From Aradus depressus (lineage: Eukaryota > Arthropoda > Insecta > Hemiptera > Aradidae): a DNA stretch of 64,000 nucleotides. Positions 35,501 through 47,500 of this stretch are shown piece after piece; positions within the stretch are counted from its first letter, which is position 1; each line of letters begins with the position of its first letter. Below the pieces are notes generated by a model. It made no database searches. It had not been told where the DNA came from and saw nothing but the letters and a program-made list of their open reading frames with translations. The stretch spans positions 22,741,027 to 22,805,026 of the forward strand of contig OY759221.1 in assembly GCA_963662175.1 (NCBI GenBank). Direction: 5' to 3'. Both the position numbers and the translations under genes were made by a program.

Positions 35501-38500
35501 TTACTAAAAGCTTAAATATTAGCAGTAAATAATTATTAATCAGAGAGCGTTCATTATACAAAATCCATTATTGAAATTGTGTACTTATTCTAATGTAAAT
35601 TGCAAATATCATCTTACAATGCAAATATCATAAGAGACGAATTCCTTTTTTTAAATAAAGGAATGGTCAAAAGTTTGTTTATTAATATTTATACGTTTGC
35701 TTCATTATAATTATAATTTAGAACAAAAAGAAAAAGGCTTAGTCAAGGCCCTCGCAGTAGATTTTCCGTGAAAACGTCGGGATAAAATTGTTTTTCATTT
35801 TCTTTTCGATGCTGCCGTAGCTCTTGCATTTGCTCGGCACTAGACTTTTTAGGTTTTTTAAAATTCCTTTTGATGCGAGCTTTCCTCTGATTTTCGTTTT
35901 CTATAATTCCGCGCATATTTACGATTCATATGAGATGACATCTTTAATTTTTTTGCAATTTTAAATTTAATACAGAATTTTACATACAGCCAGTAACAAA
36001 AATGTTCGGAAGGTTTGATTTTTCAATAAAAAATTATAATAATTAAATGCAAAAGTAATAAAAAATAATTTAAAAAAATAATTAAAGCCATTTTTCAATC
36101 AAGAATAAGAATTCAAAAGTGGGTTAGGATAAAGGAAAAACAGCTTTGATTAGAACAAATAAATATTTTAATTTAATAAATTTTATAACAAGTAATGTAG
36201 GTAACAAAAATTTTCGGACAAAAATGTAAACAACTATAAATAAATTCAATGTTTTTTTTACGATTTCACAAATTCAAAAACCATAATGTTAATTAATATT
36301 TGGTTGGGTACCCTTTTTGTGTAATAACATCTTTCATTCGATTCGGCATTGATGATGAAACTAATTTTTTGGTGAAATTTGGAGATATTTTACCCCACTC
36401 TTCTAATAACTTTTGTTTCAATTCGTTTTTTGAAGCAATGGGTGTTAATCGAATTTTCCTGTCGAGCTCACCCCATACGTGTTCAAGTGGGTTGAGATCG
36501 GGCGATTGGGGGGGGGTTTCATAACTTTAGGGCAGTTATACAAAAGCCAAGTACGTACCAATTCACAGGTGTGTTTCGGATCGTTGTCTTGGTAAAAATG
36601 AAAAGTCCGTAAAATCCCAAGTTTTTCAGCACTCTTTATCAAATTGCTCCTTAGTAATTCGGCATAAACTTTTCCAGTCATGGTGGTTTCAATGAAAACC
36701 AGTTCACCAATTCCACTAGACGCCATACACCCCCACACCATCACTGAGCCACCCCCATGTTTTACTATTGGTTTTAAATTTTTTGGATTCAGCTCCTCAT
36801 TACACCTTCTCCAAATTTTGTCGCGACTGTCGGGACTAAATATATTAAACTTACATTCAAAAGTATTTGCTTGCAATAGAACAAACCGCAATAATAAAAT
36901 ATTCTTGTATCTTGTAACTCTTCACAACATAAAAAGAAATCTCAGGTCATGTAATGTCAGAAAACTAGATTTTTGTGATATGACGTTGGAAGAGAGCGAC
37001 AGCAGCGCTGACCCTCGGCAGAAACCGTCCCTTCCCCCTACTCTATCCCCTCCACCTTCCCTCTAAAGAAACTAAGTACCCAATTTTTCTAATTTAAACG
37101 TTTTTTCTCCGATATTTCGACAAATAAATGTTTCCAGATCATGTCCGTTTACTTCCATGTAATATATGTATACATATACTATTACTTTACTTTTGTTTAC
37201 TTCCCTATACATATAATATATGTATACATAATAATATGTACTAAAAATTTTGTAATCGTGTGAACATCAGAGATCAATTGCATGCGTGTGTTTATGTGAG
37301 AGCTCAAACGCTTTGACCTGACATCGTACAGGCTCATGACCATCGCTTAACATCCCATCCGAAGGACGGAGGTAAAATAAACAAACAACAGGTGTCCAGA
37401 AAATTTTGTTACGTGAATTTCTTGTCTTCAATTATTAATGCAAAATTTCCTATTAGCTGTAAATGTTTAATTAATTGTTTTACGGCGTTTTGAAATGATT
37501 GTTGATCTCGAAATTTAAAACTTTGCTTGAATTAAATATTTTACCATATAACTATGTGTAACTGCAAAAGAAAAACAAAATTATAAATTGTCCGAAAATT
37601 TTTGTTACTGATTGTATATATTTTCGAATATTTTTATTGTTTCACTTTGAGTCCTAGTAGTGCTCCTCAAGCTCTTTACAACGACACCCGAATCAACGTC
37701 CTAACTAAACGCGTTATCACGCTACACTAATATCTAATTTTACACAACGCTAATTCACAACAATCAACCGCCGGCGCCCACACTAGCTCGATAACGTCAC
37801 AGGCAAAACAAACACTGCACAACAAACACGTACAGACATGCTCTATCCATTGTGACCTCAACCGTTGTTGTCGCATTATTAGTCTCTTAGTTATTATCGA
37901 TTGAAATCTGACGGTATTTTGTAACACAAGAAACCGGCTATCACTGTGCTTAACGAGCGAATAGACGTTTTCACATCAATAATAAACCAATTAGTTAATC
38001 AAGATACAAATAATTATTATATCCTGTTTGGTTGTTTATAAGAGATATTTATTGAACAAACGGTGTAGTTGTTTTTTTTTTAGAGCAAATAATCTATTTT
38101 AATTCCCGAGTTAGTAAGACTTATTTTGTTTGGGGGAAGAAGGGGGAGAGGGGTAGATCCCTAAGTTCCTGAAGTAACCGTAACGAGCGGAAAATATAAA
38201 AAAAGTCGCTGAATTGGGAATGTAATTCCTCAAAACGAATTAATCAATTAATTCCCCCCTCCGAAATCAGTCTACCGTTTGCGCTAATATGCTACAGTTG
38301 ACTTACATAGGGGCTCCTAAATCATACAAAATTTTGTTTCGATAAATTGGCAGTCATCAGAGTTTTTAAATTGAGCGCTCACCCCTGAACTCCCGCTTCC
38401 CTTTGGCCGGTATCGCTCAAAATTTGACTGGTTATGTTCTCATAGGGTTTTAACTTCAATTCGATACGTTCATTACATCGGCAGTTATTGGTTTTTGAAG

Positions 38501-41500
38501 TGAAAACTTCTTTAGCTCCGTTGTAATTTGAAACTCGATGAAACGAAAAAGCGACACTATTGCCTTATCTATATATATATATATATTGTTGTTTTATTTA
38601 GTAATCTGTTTGAATTACTAACATAAGGACTTCTTGTAACTGAAAGTGAAGAGAAAAAAAGTTGCCGATAATGCTTCTTCTCGAGTCTCGCGACACAAAA
38701 AAGATAATCATGAAAAATTCCAACGCCTCCTCCTCTCCCTCCAAAAAGTTTGGAATTGTGAATTTTTTTAGACTTTTAAGAACTTATTAAGACAACATTT
38801 ATTTCATACTTTAGTTACCATAAGCCACTCGTGTCATTTGTTGAAATTAAAAACATGGGGTTTGAATAATAAAACATAAAATAATTTTTAAACTTGGTAT
38901 CAATATTATAATAAATAAACCCTATAATTATCCCACCTGATACTGCATTCGTCTCATTCTCTCGCAGTTTCGTTTTCTGAAGGTTTCACTTTCAACTGCA
39001 CACATGTATTTTTTTAAGTTGTGCCTCACCTCTGATTCTCCTTCTTTTCGGCCGAATCTGTCTTATTGGGTTTTTAATTCACATATAAAATTATGTGTCG
39101 ATACATAACTTCCCCTATACTTTGTATAACTGGGGAAGTAATAGTCGATGAATCAACGGCAATGTACTTCCCCAGAACGAATTTATCAATTTATAACAGC
39201 CTGATTGAATTTATTTCAATAAACACATAATTTCATATTATATTGTTTTTGATAGTAACTTGTACGGATGCTTAACTACATAAGTCCAATAACTGCCAGA
39301 GAAATAAGTACATTGAGAGGAAAATCCTAATTTTTTCAGCGAGTTGCTTTCCCGTTTCAATGTTGTAGCTGCCTTTGACATCTGAAAGACAACGTCCCTT
39401 CAAGTGCCTCCAGTGGATTGGATCCGATCCACTCCAGTATACCTACATATATTATTATACAATTTTTTTCCACTCCTCTGTCTTTGGTAAATAGTGATAA
39501 ACTGAAATGTTATTACTAGGGAATAAGATCCTAAATATGTGTCAAGTATCGCGTCCCGAAGGTTTTTGCATTCCAAAAAATCTTTTGAAGTACAGTAGAC
39601 TCTCCCTTATCCAGCGTTCTGTTAACCGGCGCGTTCCCTTATCCGGCGCTCGCAAAATAATATCAAATTTGTTAAACTAAAATTAACATTCAATTATTAG
39701 ATTATCAATTATATGAGCCACATGTATTTACGAGCACATAATAATTCCGTAACTCACGAATCTTTTATGTATTTTTAAATAAATTATAATAAATACATAG
39801 TTGCAAATCAAACATTTATAACAAATGTTTCCTAGAATAGAAAAACAAAGATACCTTCCCGTCCGTGGCACAACAATATCGTCTTATCGGGAAATGAACA
39901 CTTAACTAGTAAAGAATGTACATATTTGTCAATTTATTAAATGTTATCAACAAAATACATACGTGTTTTATTCCTTAGCTCACCTAAAAACTTTATGCTT
40001 TAATTGATATATTTTTTCTCATTAATAATTAATGATTTTCTCATCAATTATTGATGATTTTCGTTATCCGGCGTTTTCTGTTATACGGCGTCACGTCGGT
40101 CCCGGCAACGCCGGATAAGGGAGGGTCTACTGTATTTACAGATTTTTGCAAATGTTTTTGTAGTGTTTTGTATTTAACATATGGCATTTAATGTATTGTA
40201 TTAAACATATGTTTTATGAATAAACGACAGTTGGTTGCTAACTCTACATGGTGTCAGGTGTAATTTAATATGTAGTTCGTTTTAATTGTACATTTTTTTT
40301 AAAGTATACAAAAATATATTACGAAAATGGTTGGAGGGAACAAAGATGACTTGGTACAGACTTCGGCACCGTCGTATCAGGTAACACCACCCGAATTATT
40401 TAACTTTCAATCTCCTTCTGAATGGCCTCGTTGGATTAGAAGATTTGAACGATTTAGAGTCGCTTCCGAATTAGACAAGAAAAATGAGAAGAGTCAAGTG
40501 AGTATGTTACTTTATTGTCTGGGGGATGAAGGAGAGGATCTGTTGGATTCTTTTGGATTGGGAGAGGAGGATGGCTTCTTATGAGATCGTTAAAGAAAGG
40601 TTTGAGATGTATTTGGGTTTCAAAAGAAATATTGTGTATGAGAGGTCAAAGTTCTTGAAAAGACGTCAGCTAGCAGGAGAACCAGTTGACGCTTTCATCA
40701 ATGATCTGCATAAATTAGCGCAGTCCTGTGAGTTGGGGAGCTTGAAGGAGGAACTAATCCGGGATCTTATAGTGATCGGGGTGGCGGATGACGCCCTTTC
40801 TGAGCGGCTCCAGATGGACGAGTCGCTCACATTGCATTCGGCTATCCTAAAGGTCCGCCAGGCTGAGAACGTGAAGCAGCAGCAGTCTGTTGTCAGAGAA
40901 CATCGGTCTGGAATAAAAATTGATTTTTTGAAATATAAGAAAATGCGTGGGTCAGGTCCCGTTAAGTGCGGCAAATGTGGGTTTTCGGATGGGCACAAGG
41001 TGACCGAATGTCCAGCTAACAGAGCTGAATGTTTCAAATGTGGTCTGATGGGGCACTATAGTAGATGTTGCCACAAGAAAGGCTCTCCTAGGAAAAAGGG
41101 CTTAGTTAATCAGCTGGAGACTCAGGAAGGTCCCAAAAGTGGAGTTACCGGATACTTAGGACAAGTTAACATTTCGGAAGTCGAATCTGATACAGCTTGG
41201 AAAGTAAAGGTTAATGTTGCGGATAGAGAAGTCTTGTTCAAGATGGACTCAGGCGCAGATGCGACAGTGATCGGAAGCCAGCTGTGCAAAGATTTGGGAC
41301 TTAAGGTAAAGAGTACCAATAAGATTTTCTTTGGACCAGGAAAAACAAAATTGAACATGTTAGGCGTAGTGAGAATTCGGATTTCTTTCAAGAATGTTAC
41401 AATTCTCGAAGATGTCTATATTTTGAAAGAACAACGAATGCCTCTCCTGAGTAGGCAAGCTATAGAGAAACTAGGACTTGTTAATTTGAACATTACCTCT

Positions 41501-44500
41501 ATTATGACTGATAAGCACAGGTACAACAGATCGGAACCTCTGCTGCCTTCAAGCCTACCTGACCAGCCTTGGAAGATGGTTGGCGTGGACCGGTGCAAGT
41601 GTAATGAAAAGTGGTTACGAAATAAGAATCATTTCGAAAAAAGAAAAGGAACTCGAGTTTTGCCAACTCTGCTGTCAAAGGCCCCTGTTTGGATTCCCGA
41701 TTTAGAAAGACCAGAGGAGATTCGTGTGAGAACAATGCACCCTCGGTCATATGTGGTCACGTCAGCTGGAAGAGATCTGAGGAGAAACAGAAGACACCTA
41801 ATTCCTATGGGAGATGGAGCGAAAAGAACAGGGTATGTAAGGTGAAGGAGTTAAGAGGACAGAACCAGGGGAGGAAGAGGCCAGTGAAGTGCTGTGAATG
41901 CTAAGACGTTTGTGAAAGAGAAGAGAGGATGTAGTGTTTTGTATTTAACATATGGCATTTAATGTATTGTATTAAACATATGTTTTATGAATAAACGACA
42001 GTTGGTTGCTAACTCTACAGTTTTAATCAATTGCTTCACCTATTAGTCATTATATTATATTAAAAAAAAAGAGGGCGCCGGTAACTAACAATGCGTGCTT
42101 ACCTTCTAAGCTCAAGATCGTGGGTTCGAAACCCGACCGAGGTTAGTTTATTTTATCTGGGAGGTATAGGTCCTTCGGATGGGACGTTAAGCGAAGGTAC
42201 CGAGCGGTACGTCGTCAGGTACTCGTTAATGACCCCTACCCTAGGTGAATAAAAATGTAAGGTAGGCAACTCCCACAATGGAGTAGGGCTCATGTCCACC
42301 AGAGTGACGAAAGAGCACTGTGGTAGTAGGCGATATATAATAGTTAAAGCCCGGGCAAGAATCATAATAACAAACTATTAGAAAAAAAAGTTTTTAAGAT
42401 TTCAATTGTACTTCCCCCAGCTATGATAAGTATAGGGGAAGTTATGTAATCGGTAACAAATTCGTTGAGGAGTTTAATTTAATTTAATGTTTTCCAATCT
42501 GATTCCAAATATGAAAAAAAAAAATGTCTGCGTGTATGTCTGTGAGCACGATATCTCCCGATAGAATGAATGTATTGACACGAAATACTATATGTGAATC
42601 CAGAACTATTTAACGACGGCGCCCATTGTTTTTCAGTCAAATCGACCAAAGAGAAGGGGGATTAGGGGGGAGGCTTAACATAAGAACTCTAATAACTGCC
42701 GATAGAATGAATGTATGGACACGAAATTTTATATGTGTGACCAAAACTCCATAAACAACAAGTCAAATCGGCTGAAGGGGAGGGCGAGTAGGGGAGAGGC
42801 TTAATGCAGAAACTCTAGTCATTGCCATTGTATATGAAATGAAATTAAATGAAAAATAATCTTTATTCTGGGACATACATCCCCTAAGAATAATAACATA
42901 AAAAATAAACAAGAGTATACAAGTATCAACCAGTTGAGAAGATTAAAAATACAGTAGAACCTCTTTAAGTCGAACCTCGATAAGTAGAAAACCTCCAAAA
43001 CTCGAAAAAAAGTTTTCCTTTCCCTTCAAGCCCCAAAACCTCCATTACTCGAAATCTCAACCCTCTATTAGTCGAAATAATCAGTGAGTCCCTACAAGCC
43101 ATTTTGGTACATATTTTCCCTCTATAACTCGAAAAAATAAATTGGACCTCTGTATCTCGAACATAGCAATGTTTTATTTTTTTTACTCGATTATTTGCAA
43201 CTTATTACCTCTATAGCTCGAAGAAAAATAAGTTAGCGACTTTAAGAATTTGCCGACAATGTACACCATTGTTTCTTAGAAAACCATTTAGGAGTATACA
43301 ATAAATAGGATTACCAATTACCTAAAGCAAAAAATATTTACTGACTTTTTTTAATACCTACATAATATTATACTACGTATTTTTTATTTTAAGGATGTTT
43401 TGAAATAATGTTGATTTATAATAAATATAAATATGTTTGTTACCTCTGTAACTTGAATTTTTAGTTATTTCACCTCTCTAACTCAAAATCAGTTAGAATG
43501 AATCTTAACCTCTACAAGTCGAATCAAAATTCGCCTGTCGAAAACTCTATAACTCGAATTTTTTGGCATATTCATTGATGTTCGACTTATAGAGGTTCTA
43601 CTGTAAAATAAAAGAGGTCTCTAGAAGTAAGTACTAAATGTTAAAAACAGGCAATGAGTAAAACAATATAATAAACTAGAGAAAAATAATAAATAAAAAT
43701 AAAAAAAATATATGAATGTAATGTATGGAAGAGAAGAGGGGGGTCAGCGTGGGGCTCAACTCGAAAACCATGATAACTGTCGATATAATTACTTTATCAA
43801 CACAAAATTTAGTATGAGGATTCAGAAGCAACTATGTAAGCTATTGATTTTTAGCGAGAGAGCGAAAACGTTCGGGGTAGATTGAGTAGACACCGACGAT
43901 TTTTTTTGGTTGATTGAATGACACCTATTCTAAGTGAATAAAAATTTAGGATAGACAAAATTTAGGACTCCCATAGTAATGTCAGGCTTATGTCTATAAG
44001 AGCGACGAAAAAACGCTCTGGTAGTAGGCGATATGACTTCGTTGTTAAAAGCCCGGACTTGAGTGACAATAACTAACTAAGATTGAACAGTATTATATTT
44101 CTCATTCATTCGCTTATGTTTTGTAAAAGTTAATAATGAAAAGAAGAGGGTTTCAGGTAGGCAGACAAATTGAAAGTGTCTCATTATAATATTTATTTGT
44201 TCAAATTGGCAATCATTTTTGTTCATCTCGGCAAAATAATTATTTGTTCAACTTGTCGCCAATTTAAAGTTTGTTTATTTCTAAAAAATGAATTTCATTC
44301 AAGAATAATATATATCAGTTTACAATCATTTCTTGGAAATAATTAATAAGGTAGCAGGCGACAAATTACACAGGCCAACGATGAAAAAACGTTTTCAATA
44401 ATTTTACCTAATTCCTGTGTTGTTTCGTGTGCTGATTCCAAAAATATTAATAAAAAAGTCGTATCACCCACCAATTTCTCACATTTTAATATTAGTAATT

Positions 44501-47500
44501 GTCTATCCTAACCTCACTTCAGCTGACCGGCCGGTAGCACATGGACCGGGACTTCCTGTCCCTGAGCCATCTCAGTCTAGTGATGAAGTTTTACAGTCCA
44601 GTCCCGAATTTAATAAGAGTGATGATGAGTTCCAATGTTCTCCAGAAAATTTAAAACCACAGTTGTTTACACAAGCTGAGTTGAATGATTTAGTGAGAGA
44701 TTTGGGTTTGACTAAGGAAAAAGCTGAATTGCTTGGTTCTAGACTGAAAGAAAAACATTTATTGGAATGTGGAACATCTATTTACCATTATAGAACAAGA
44801 GATCAACAGTTTGCTCAATTTTTCAAGCAGTAAGAGGATTTGGTTTACTGCCATGATATTGGCAGTCTAATGAATGAATTTGGCATTGAGTACAAGAAGG
44901 AAGGTTGGAGACTTTTATAGATTCATCAAAAACTAGATTAAAAGGTGTTCTTTTACACAATGGAAATACTTATGTATCATTGCCTGTTGCTCATTCAGTC
45001 CATATGAAGGAAACTTACGAAAATCTTAACATAATTTTACAGAAAATTAACTATACAGCTCACGATTGGATGCTATGTGGAGATTTGGAAGTTGTATCCA
45101 TGCTCCTTGGTCAACAAAAGGGATTTACAAAGTGTCCATGTTTTATATGTGAGTGGACAGCAGAGCAAAGGATCAACATTGGTCCAAAAAACAATGGCCC
45201 GTAGGAAAAATGTTGACACCTGGCGAGAAGAACATTTTGCATAAAACTTTAGTAGACCCAAAAAGATTCTTCTACCACCACTACACATAAAGTTGGGCTT
45301 AATGAAACAATTTGTAAAAGCTTTGCCTAAAGATGGTGATTATTTTAAATATTTGTGTAGAAAATTACCTCATTTATCAGAAGCTAAACTGAAAGAAGGG
45401 GTTTTCGTTGGGCTTGATATTCGTAAAATGATGTTCGATTCCAGCTTCGGAGCAACGATGAGTACAAAGGAAAAAGAGGCTTGGATATCATTTAAAGAAG
45501 TTGTGACTAAGTTTTTGGGCAATGTGAAAGCCCCTAACTATGAACTTATCGTAGCTAATATGATAGATAAGTTCAAAACTCTTGGTTGTCTAATGAGCCT
45601 TAAAGTCCACTTCTTGCACAACCATCTTGACTTTTTTCCTAAAAACTTGGGTGATGTGAGTGAAGAGCAGGGGGAACGGTTTCGACATAAAAGAGATGGA
45701 GAAACGATACCAGGGACGGTGGAATATCAGCATGATGGGTGATTACTGTTAGTCACTTCACAGAGAACAACGAAATGCATCACATCGGAGAAAAAGCTAT
45801 ACAAGAAACTTTACAGAGAAAGGGAAAGGAAATACAAAAAAATAAGCACCTAAAATATTCGAATTGTAGTCATTTAATATTATCGTAAATGAAAATTGTA
45901 ACCTAATAAAAAAAACTACGATTTTTTAATTTTTATGTATCAAATTTTCCCTATTTTGAAATATATAATCGATGTCATATTGTGAGAGAATTGTGGGTGA
46001 TAAAAAAAAAAACTGATACCAAATACGGTTTCAGCGCCCAAAAATACATAAGATTTAGGTGAATTGGTTTAAAAAGTTTTTACAAACATTTTTTTCGTTG
46101 GCCTGTGTTATTATAATAGGTAGGATTGGAATTACGTACCCCACGGCCTGAATGGGATGGCCTACCTGTAGAAAGCCCGTCGGTGGAGCCATGTAGACCC
46201 TATGGCGGAGGCGTGCGAGGCACACGGGCGGCCTTTAACCCCATGATAGGGGCGGCCGCTAGGCTGCCCTAATTTTTCTTTTCCTTATTTTAAATCTATC
46301 GTTAACAAAGCCAAACATAAACAATAGAACAAAAAGAAACCGAAACCAAGGAGAAAAGCAAGAAGAGATGGGGAAAAAAGGGAAATATGGGTAATCAAAA
46401 GGCAGCCTGCTTTTGTAGAGAGACTGACGGACCTTTCGTTATCCATCGAAAGTAATCTCTTGAATTCTATTGATACAAAATGTGTTGTAGAAAATTTTGC
46501 TTCTATTAAGGCCAGAAGAGACATGCTTTGATACTATTTGTGATAAATGTTTCTAGTTTTATTTGAAAAAAAATTCCTTAAAAATTACTTTACTAAAGTA
46601 GGTTGGGTTTAAAAAAAAATCTAATATTATGTTTTTAAATATTATCTATATCAAAGTTTATTATATAAAGTAAATTTTATTTGTACATATAAGTAAATTT
46701 TGTTACCTATCATTATTATGTACATAGGTAATAATTATGTTTAATAGTTCATAATATAATGTTTGAAAATAAAATATTGTTGTCGTTACACATATTAGTA
46801 ATTTCCCTGCTCAAGTATTTATTTGAAAAAAAAAAAATCATTAACTTATTCAAAATGTAAAGGGGAAAACATAAAAACATTCGAGTATTTTAATTGTGGA
46901 GGGAGCGGCGTTATCGTTATTTGCACACGGGCGGCCAATACTCGTTGCACGGCCCTGCCCGTTGGTAATAACCATAGCTGTTAACGCGTCTTTGTCTTAA
47001 GAACTAAAAAATTGCGCCGTTGAATCATGCAATGTACTTCCCCAGCACCAATTAATCAATGAAGTTTCCGCTCTCTCTTCCAAACTAATTGACATAAACA
47101 TCATGAATCTTTATAATAAATTTTGTGTTGACACATTCTTCACATCGGCAGTTATTAGGGCTTTTGAGTGAAGCCCTCTCTTCTGATTCTCCTTCCCTTC
47201 GGCTGATTGCGCGGAAAATTAAATGTGTCGTCGTCTTTATATGGTTTTGAATTTTTTTTTGTATTTATTCATCTGAAGCCACAATTATACAAAAAATGCA
47301 CAAACAGTGGCTGGAATGACATATGCTATACACATACTATGAAAAAAATAAATAAAAATAAAATAAAATAATAAAAATAATAGGCATCACTTCATAACAG
47401 GATTATCTCTATGCCAAACCAAAGGGCGCCGGTAGCTCAGTGGTATGCGTGCTTGGCTTCTGAGCTCAAGTTCGTGGGTTCGAAACCCGATCGAGGCCCT

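Larger units (their letters stand above)
35987..37614 (-). mobile_element. Tc1-like transposon with double inverted repeats
   Basis: Ends are CAGCCAGTAACAAAAATG and CATTTTTGTTACTGATTG-like, flanked by TA at 35985-35986 and 37615-37616. A second copy of the 'gtaacaaaaattttcgga' motif lies about 205 bp inside each end (36200 and about 37395), the IR/DR layout known in some Tc1 elements. The 3' half holds a transposase relic. The half that should encode the DNA-binding domain (about 36900-37390) lacks it and contains a SINE-A scrap. Confidence 0.85.

Noticed and set aside
40666..41750. Minus-strand ORFs across the gag-protease element
   Set aside because: They are shadows of the plus-strand gag-protease frame, which carries the zinc knuckles and protease motif.
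47424..47495. tRNA gene (TAGCTCAGTGG and GGTTCGAAACCC boxes)
   Set aside because: Box A and box B are present, but the sequence does not fold into a tRNA with paired acceptor arms and it continues into a SINE body; the same holds for all 13 SINE-A copies.
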